This document shows, piece by piece, positions 58,393 to 64,000 of a stretch of DNA of 64,000 nucleotides. The DNA is taken from assembly GCA_030159075.1 (NCBI GenBank), contig BROG01000646.1, forward strand, positions 124,001 to 188,000. Direction: 5' to 3'. The notes beneath the pieces are model-generated. The model was not told the origin of the DNA. It did not search any database and saw only the letters and a program-made list of their open reading frames with translations. Within the stretch, counting starts at the first letter, position 1. Each line of letters begins with the position of its first letter. This DNA comes from Atrina japonica (taxonomy: Eukaryota > Mollusca > Bivalvia > Pterioida > Pinnidae). The translations under genes were made by a program, and so were the position numbers.

Positions 58393-59075
58393 ATGGGATT
58401 TGTGACAATTGAGAACTTTGACGAAAACAATTTAAGAGTTGGAAACATTTATGTAGCTAAGAAACCAGTGCATTATCAAAAAAATTACATCAACTATAAA
58501 TATTCGGATGGTGTGGGACCGTTAGTTATACGCACCCCAAAACGGAATCATCCGGATTGTGGGAAAATAAGGACACTTCTACCGAAAAGTTACGCAGTTA
58601 TTCTATGAATTTTAAATGTGGAAAAGAATTCGCCGATATGATGGAAAAATTACGAAATTTTTAAGAACGGAAATAGATAAACTCGCCCCGAAATTGAAAG
58701 AAGGAGGTAGAAAAGGCCCCATTCATACCGAGGATATAACTATTGTCAAAAAAAAAAAAATATAAAAACAACACCCTTGTTATATACCCAAAAGTTAAAA
58801 TCGATAAAGACGAAAACATAATACCTATTTTTTATAGAAAGAGAACAGAAGAAGACCCGAAAGATAAGAACCGACTCGTTAAAACGAACCCTCTCGATTA
58901 CGCGAAAAAACGATGTTTGGCGATTGGGTCTTTACATATAGAAAGCGTTTATGTCAACAATAACATCGTATCCGTGCAAAACGTTTTAGACCAGGCAATC
59001 GTCGTCAAAACGCTTGACCGTCTACCGGATTTGGCGGAGGAAACGGACTTGGACTTAGATTCCGATACAGAATAA
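58393..59075 (+). pseudogene. Unknown, possibly DNA-binding protein gene with several frame breaks
   Basis: Starts ATGGGATTTGTG after TTATAAAAAGAAAAAC. The first open part runs to 58608 (MGFVTIENFDENNL, YSDGVGPLVIRTPK). A second frame is open around 58595-58670 (FKCGKEFADMMEKLRNF) and a third around 58665-58760. The last part, 58743-59075, carries NTLVIYPKVKIDKDENIIPI, PLDYAKKRCLAIGSLHIESV and an acidic end, DLDLDSDTE. Breaks coincide with a T5 run near 58665 and an A13 run at 58748-58760. The total would be about 225 residues. The acidic tail and basic body would fit a single-stranded-DNA-binding protein, but no decisive motif is seen. Confidence 0.6.
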
Positions 59076-59132
59076 ACGTATTTTGTAAAAATATTTTTTA
59101 CAAAATATAAAAAATGTATATATATTAAAAAC

Positions 59133-59672
59133 ATGGATGTAGATGATGTATTAGCGAATCATATACCCAGCAACGATATATCTACCAAAGACAGATTATC
59201 GGCCATCATCAGTTCCGGACGTGCACGTCATTTTTTAGGAAAAGACGTGACCTCTTCCGAGTTGGAAAAGATGAACGACAAGGAGGTCGAAACCATGAGT
59301 CGTCTGTTAAACGCCCGACTCGGCATGCGCATGACCAAATCGATAGCAAATTCCCTCATCTATCTGTATTCGCAAGGACTTAAACATTTTTTCAACCTCA
59401 AAGACGAACCCCAAACGGTCGAGGAATTGAACGAAGACCCCTTCTTGGACAATGCCATCTGCGAAGTGTGTTGTAATTTATATTACAAATACGGATCGGT
59501 ATTAGCACCCCTCAGTATAGCCACCATTTCTAGTCGTCACATTGTCGGATTTAAAAAATCTGACGTTATAGAAAAACACGATGAATCCGGAGGAATTAAT
59601 AGCGAAGAATCATGTGGAAATAGCGAAGAATCCAAAACGTGTGGAAGCGGGGAAGAAGGGGGCCAAACGTAG
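59133..59672 (+). CDS. Unknown 179-residue protein
   Basis: Begins MDVDDVLANHIPSNDISTKD after the leader ATTAAAAAC. Helical, with RLLNARLGMRMTKSIANSLI in the middle, three cysteines close together (CEVCC at about 110-114), and a Ser/Glu/Gly-rich C-terminus that overlaps the start of the next gene by 92 nt in another frame. No membrane helix of clear strength and no enzymatic motif. Confidence 0.7.
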   Translation: MDVDDVLANHIPSNDISTKDRLSAIISSGRARHFLGKDVTSSELEKMNDKEVETMSRLLNARLGMRMTKSIANSLIYLYSQGLKHFFNLKDEPQTVEELNEDPFLDNAICEVCCNLYYKYGSVLAPLSIATISSRHIVGFKKSDVIEKHDESGGINSEESCGNSEESKTCGSGEEGGQT

Positions 59673-59910
59673 ATGGGATAGCAATGCTAATAGCAACGAT
59701 AGCAATGCTAATAGCAACGATAGCAATGGTATCAACAACGATAGCAATGCTAATAGCAACGATAGCTGGAAATGGCTAGTGGGTGGACTCGCGCTTGTTG
59801 AATTTCTGGTCTACATAAAACCAGAGCCAAAAGTAATTCCACCCAAAGTAATTCCAAAAGAATCAAAACCCAACGCCCATGAAATGCTTCAAATAATTTT
59901 CTCTTATTAA
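59581..59910 (+). CDS. Small membrane protein with Asn/Ser/Asp repeat
   Basis: 109 residues. The start ATGAATCCGGAGG lies inside the end of the previous gene. It has a basic N-terminal part (KKGAKRRW), then a low-complexity tract of DSNANSN units (residues 33-62) encoded by a 21-bp tandem repeat GATAGCAATGCTAATAGCAAC (about 59679-59766), a hydrophobic helix at 63-79 (WKWLVGGLALVEFLVYI) and a Pro/Lys/Val repeat PKVIPPKVIPK. It is plausible as a tail-anchored or spanin-like small protein, but the function is unknown. Confidence 0.6.
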   Translation: MNPEELIAKNHVEIAKNPKRVEAGKKGAKRRWDSNANSNDSNANSNDSNGINNDSNANSNDSWKWLVGGLALVEFLVYIKPEPKVIPPKVIPKESKPNAHEMLQIIFSY

Positions 59911-59914
59911 AAAG

Positions 59915-60556
59915 ATGAGTGAAAAAGATTTGGTAAACACAGCGTATCACGCCGCTGTCAATACGGGGATTGCCATCGGATACGCGCAACTCTCAAAGAA
60001 ATTTTTAAAAATGCCAGTGCCTAAGCTGGATTTAGATCCAAAGGATTTCGGGATGATCATCATCGAGTTTGCTCTCGCCAATTACACCAAGGACATGTTG
60101 GTCAAAAAGGGAATCATTCCCGCCGATATCATGAAACAAAATAAAACCTCTATTAAAATGGCAACGATAGCGATGATGGTAGGTGGTGCATTGGTCAATG
60201 CCTTGGCTTTTAGCGGATCGCAATTTTTATTTTCGAATCACGACGAGCAAAAAAGACACGACGAAGCGATGGAAAAACTGACCAAGGCAAGAGACGAATG
60301 GAATCACAAACGTACGAAAAGATTAGATCTTTTAAACGAGAGATTGAAAAAAGAAGGACATGCGTTATACACCTATAAAGAAGTGGATGCTGCAATGTCT
60401 CTATACTCGCAGATGATGGGAGAAGAGGAGATGCCTCCCGAACCGAAATTGAGCGATTTTTATCAACCCTCCGAAGAGCAAAAAGACAAAGAAATCCTTT
60501 TCGTGTTGATGGGGACGGGTTTAGTGTTTTACACCGTAAAACAATATGTCGTATAA
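59915..60556 (+). CDS. Unknown membrane protein, 213 residues
   Basis: Starts 4 nt after the previous stop, behind TTATTAAAAAG. A hydrophobic segment lies at residues 82-106 (MATIAMMVGGALVNALAFSG), a charged coiled-coil region at about 108-155 (HDEQKRHDEAMEKL, RDEWNHKRTKRLDL), and a last hydrophobic helix at 193-213 (ILFVLMGTGLVFYTVKQY). The two helices could both cross a membrane. No break. The layout recurs in invertebrate Polinton-like elements as I remember; no function is known to me. Confidence 0.7.
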   Translation: MSEKDLVNTAYHAAVNTGIAIGYAQLSKKFLKMPVPKLDLDPKDFGMIIIEFALANYTKDMLVKKGIIPADIMKQNKTSIKMATIAMMVGGALVNALAFSGSQFLFSNHDEQKRHDEAMEKLTKARDEWNHKRTKRLDLLNERLKKEGHALYTYKEVDAAMSLYSQMMGEEEMPPEPKLSDFYQPSEEQKDKEILFVLMGTGLVFYTVKQYVV

Positions 60557-60562
60557 ATTAAA

Positions 60563-61435
60563 ATGGAAGAGATCTATTACAGTCCGAGCGGATATTGGAA
60601 AGGAAAACCACCATCAAGAAATTGGCCAAAGCGGCTAAAGTCAGCGAAAAGGAAGCGTTCGATTTCCTGAAAAAACAAGACGTTTGGCAAATCTATCTAC
60701 CCGAACCCAAGAAAATCGTGCGACCTAAATTCGAAAATGCGGAGGAAAACGACACTCACCAGGCCGATCTATTGTTTTTACCACACGATAAAGTGGGTAG
60801 GAAAACGTATAAATACGCGTTAACGGTGGTCGACGTCGGTACTCGATACAAAGAAGCGGAACCTTTAACGACCAAAGACAGTAAAGAAGTGGCTAATGCT
60901 TTCGAAAAAAATTACGAAAGACGTTTAGCGTTTCCAAAATTATTACAAGTCGATCCCGGTCGCGAATTCATGGGCGCCGTCTCTAAATTAATGTCTAAAC
61001 ACGACGTGAGAATAAGAAGGGGAAGAGTCGACGTTCATCGCGACCAGGCCATCGTCGAACGATTTAATAGAACGTTGGGAGAACAGCCGTTTACCTATCA
61101 ATACGCCCAAGAGATGAAATCTAACGACAGAAATAGAGAATGGGTAAAACGGTTACCGGAAGTCGTAAAGGCGATCAACAAAGAGACCAAGCCGTCCGAA
61201 AAAGTAGAACCCGTCGATAAATTTCAACCACCCATCAGCCCCTTTTCTAAAGTAAGATATCTACATCACCGGGTGAATTGGAGGGAGGTAAAAAAAAGAG
61301 CCACGGACCCCGTCTGGAGCGTCTAAACACGAAATAGATAGACATTTTAGAATGCAGGACATCGACGTGTATTATCTCAAAGAACCGGCACCGCAGAGAA
61401 ATTTCGTCAGAGAGGAATTATTGGTCGTCGACTAA
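60563..61435 (+). CDS. Retroviral-type (rve) DDE integrase, two frame breaks
   Basis: The probable start is ATG 60563 (MEEIYYSPSGYW), but the main frame is 60595-61326, so one base is lost near 60597-60605. The catalytic triad is visible: HQADLLF, QVDPGREF and QAIVERFNRTL, with 61 residues between the Asp residues and 34 between the second Asp and Glu, as in the D,D-35-E integrases. A helical N-terminal part precedes the core. After DPVWSV the frame stops, and the downstream tail (DVYYLKEPAPQRNFVREELL) lies in another frame, ending at TAA 61433-61435. Integrases of Polintons insert the element into host DNA. The stop overlaps that of the convergent polymerase gene by two bases. Confidence 0.85.
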
Positions 61436-64000
61436 TATCCGTAGGGAAGTGTTTCGTACTTGTCCGTCATCACTCGTTTATCGTAACATAACACGAACTA
61501 TTTCTCTTGATATTTATTCACTATTCGTTTGGTTTTAGAATCTCTCGTGATGGCGTTTTCTCTGACGGTCGTAATCCTTTTACGCGTTTCTTTGACGATG
61601 TCGGTCATCGTGTCTCGATTGATGGAAAGATCATATTCGTAATTCAAACTAAACCCTTTGACTTTACACACATTTTTATCCGCATTTGTTTCGTACGAAT
61701 AAGATTTAGGTCCGGTGGCACACCAAGATTTTATAAAATCACCGTTTAATTCGTCCGTCAAATCGCCCAAGTTATCTCCCGTGTCTATCGCGACACCGTC
61801 GTCGCGATCTATGTACCACACGCTATCGGTGTCAAATCCTAAAACTCTATCGTCGAGTTTATCTAACACGTCGTATAACATGGTTCTTGCGTGGGCCGTC
61901 GTATAACACGCTATGAAGATATTAATATCCTTACATTTGTCGACGAATTGTCCCTTTAAATCGTAAGACATCTGCACCATGTCGTCGTTTATAAACTGAA
62001 TGTTAAGATTATCTATTTTGTCATCCAATAATAGGGTATAAAATTCTTTCGGTTCGTTGACGTATTTAGTTTGTTTCATGTTAACTCTTTGACCAAATTT
62101 ACCCCAAAGAGAATTGAGATATAATTTAGATATCGCGCGCATACCCGGATTATGATCTATTTTACCCAAATCGATACCTAATCGTTCTTTGGCGGTCTTT
62201 TATACTGTTCTTCTGATTCGTAAGGGGTACCGGGACCTACCTTTAATTCGGAACTTTCCATCTTGATTTTCATAAATTTCTTAACGTATTCTTTGAAAAG
62301 GTCTATGTCTTCGCTGGTGTAGAGAAAATCCCAAACTTCGTAAATTTTATCTATCTTATACCCTTTATCCAATGCCTTAAATAACTCGGGAGTACACCAC
62401 GTTCCCACAAAATACCTCTGTTCGTCGGTGTGTTCGCACGTCTTCATCTGTAATTCGGCACACGTTTTACACAACGGGAACAAGAGTTTTTCGGCATTTC
62501 CACATTTCATTTTTACGGGTAAAACGGGATGATATAATTTTCTAGGCGGAACGACTTTACACTTTATGAACCCCAACCAATTTCGATCGATATGCTCGGG
62601 GTTATATATTTTAGTGGGGTGTCCGACTGAGTATTTTTTTATAAAACTGAACCGTGGGATATAAACTAACAAAATCTACGTATCGTCCTTTTTCTTTTCC
62701 GTCGAAATCGTAAATTAACTTGGTGACATTTGTTCTACCGCCGAAAAAGGCATCTCGGAGGTTTAACGGAGTTACAATCTCTTTATTTTTTATACCTTTT
62801 ATACAGCATTCCCAAACCTCTATTAAATTGAAACCGGCCCGTTTTATTTTCTCGTTTTTCACGTCGGTTCGTTTTCTAAGCGTTTCCAGATCTATTTGGT
62901 TCTTGGTATTGATGGTATCTCGGGTGTAACACTTTTCACACCCGTGCCAGAAACAACCTTGAAATTCGTAAACCGTTTTTGTTTCTTCGCAATACCCGTC
63001 GACTTTACCGATATCGGGTAGATTAACTTCACCACCGTTCAAAGCGTGTCGAATGACGACGTTGTCTCTCTCGGCCACGTGATCCAGCCAAGAAATGGAT
63101 TTCGCGCTGTATGTTTCGTGGTCGGTGTTATCTTTATAGACGGCTATCGTATTTTCGACCATGTAATTGCTTCTATAAACAGTCATGCAAACGGACGCTA
63201 TCGTCACGTACTGTAGCGGGTCTATATTTTCCAACTCGATAAAGTCTTCCCTGAATTTTAACATGGACCGACGTAATATATCGACGTCGGACGTACAATA
63301 GTCCCTCAATTCTTTCTCGAAATCAAACACGTCGTTTTTTCGCGCGTCATACCATTCTAAAAAATCTTTTCTATTTTGGGCGCTCATATAATCGAAACCG
63401 TAGTGTTTTTTTGCTAGGTAACGGCCCCACGTAATTTTGGTTACACGGTTCGTTGAAATAATGCGGAAAATAACCCTTCTTTAATTCTTTTAATCCAAAC
63501 GTTCTCGGAAACGCCGCCAGAGGAGATTGGACAAAATTTATGGAATCGATAAATCTAATGGTTCCGACTTCCATGTACATAATTTTCGTACCGTTGTAAA
63601 TGCAATAAGGTTTAATGTTATGTTCTACGAAATATTTTAACAAAAATTGCGCGTCGTATGCTTTAGCATTGTGAGCTATAAACGTACCTTTTTTTATCCA
63701 AGACAAACTCGCAAAAATCGTCTACGGTAGAAAATTCGTGTTGTTTACCATTAAAATCTTGACAAATAATTAAATTCGGTATGTGAACACCGGTGTCTTG
63801 AGTCGCTTCTATGTCGTAAAAATAATAATCCGTCGTTCGCGTTTTACAACTGTAACATTTTTTATCCTTAGTGCACTTTGACGATTTGCACTTTCCACCC
63901 TTACATTCTTTCTTGACCATAAAACACTTGTGGGTCGTCATGTCGCCATATTTTTTACAATTCGGGCATTCGGAATGACCGCATATATGGTTTTTCAAGT
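61432..64000 (-). pseudogene. Protein-primed family B DNA polymerase (pPolB), broken and 5'-incomplete
   Basis: The gene enters from beyond 64000 and ends at TAG 61434-61432. Motifs appear in order: a Cys cluster (63940-63840), exonuclease I YFYDIEAT (about 63815), exonuclease II HNAKAYD (63670), exonuclease III YCTSDVD (63300), polymerase A VDFVSLYPT (62670), polymerase B KLYLNSLWGKFGQR (62122-62085) and polymerase C FDTDSVWYI (61833). The enzyme would replicate the element from a terminal protein primer. Frame breaks lie near 63694 (A7), 63405 (A7), 62637 (A7) and 62200 (A4). An in-frame TAG sits at 61498-61500, 21 codons before the natural end (TLPYGY). This copy is inactive unless the breaks are sequence errors. 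Confidence 0.9.

Larger units (their letters stand above)
51275..64000. mobile_element. Polinton/Maverick-type virus-like element, right end outside window
   Basis: An intronless, gene-dense segment of visibly higher G+C than its flanks. It carries the diagnostic Polinton set: packaging ATPase, putative capsid protein, rve integrase and protein-primed family B DNA polymerase. About ten accessory genes complete it. Genes alternate head-to-head and tail-to-tail. The left limit is set by the composition change and by the start of a duplicated non-coding block; terminal inverted repeats could not be verified because the right terminus is not included. No maturation protease was seen, and it may lie beyond 64000. 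Confidence 0.9.

Overview
The window is nuclear DNA of an animal, most likely a bivalve mollusc. The signs are intron-containing genes with GT/AG splice sites, long microsatellites, AT-rich intergenic DNA, tRNA-derived SINEs with the mollusc-style tail (TGTTTGTTTATTGTTGTTTAACGT on the + strand), and many short inverted-repeat elements. No bacterial operon, rRNA gene, intact tRNA gene or CRISPR array is visible. Species cannot be fixed from the sequence alone.

Left part, 1-22 kb. After a 0.6-kb ATCT array comes the last coding exon (2071-3911, +) of an unrecognised acidic/Ser-Arg-rich protein. A six-exon FKBP-type prolyl isomerase gene (7881-21707, +) follows; it resembles the membrane-anchored ER type FKBP11. 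Its 9.2-kb first intron holds a 3.1-kb tandem macro-repeat (8.9-15.2 kb) and a dead reverse-transcriptase fragment. Its fifth intron holds a 1,073-bp terminal-inverted-repeat element inserted in a (TA)n tract.

Middle part, 22-51 kb. It contains a foldback element, a SINE, and a decayed 8.2-kb L1/Tx1-like LINE (23286-31494) bounded by a 17-bp target-site duplication. The LINE has two 5'UTR monomers, an ORF1, a 2.1-kb spacer with nested insertions and an ORF2. About 10 kb without a recognisable gene follows. Next is a four-exon gene on the - strand (41314-45381) for a 179-residue Cys-rich protein, tentatively pinocchio-like. Three copies of a short TIR family, further SINEs and a 1.7-kb long-TIR element (49.1-50.8 kb) surround it.

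Right part, about 51.3 kb to the window end. Base composition becomes visibly richer in G+C and coding becomes dense and intronless. This is most of a Polinton/Maverick-type virus-like element. It carries a packaging ATPase, a putative major capsid protein, a broken second structural-type gene, several conserved-looking unknowns, a DDE (rve) integrase, and a protein-primed family B DNA polymerase running off the right edge. Genes alternate head-to-head (gaps of 35-54 bp) and tail-to-tail (overlaps of 2-36 bp). Most start codons sit directly after an A-rich leader of the type TATAAAAAC-ATG. Many genes carry single-base frame breaks, several in A/T homopolymers, so this is either a decaying copy or a sequence with homopolymer errors. 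A divergent partial second copy of the ATPase gene lies in a ~575-bp tandem duplication at the left end. The maturation protease, right terminus and terminal repeats are not in the window.
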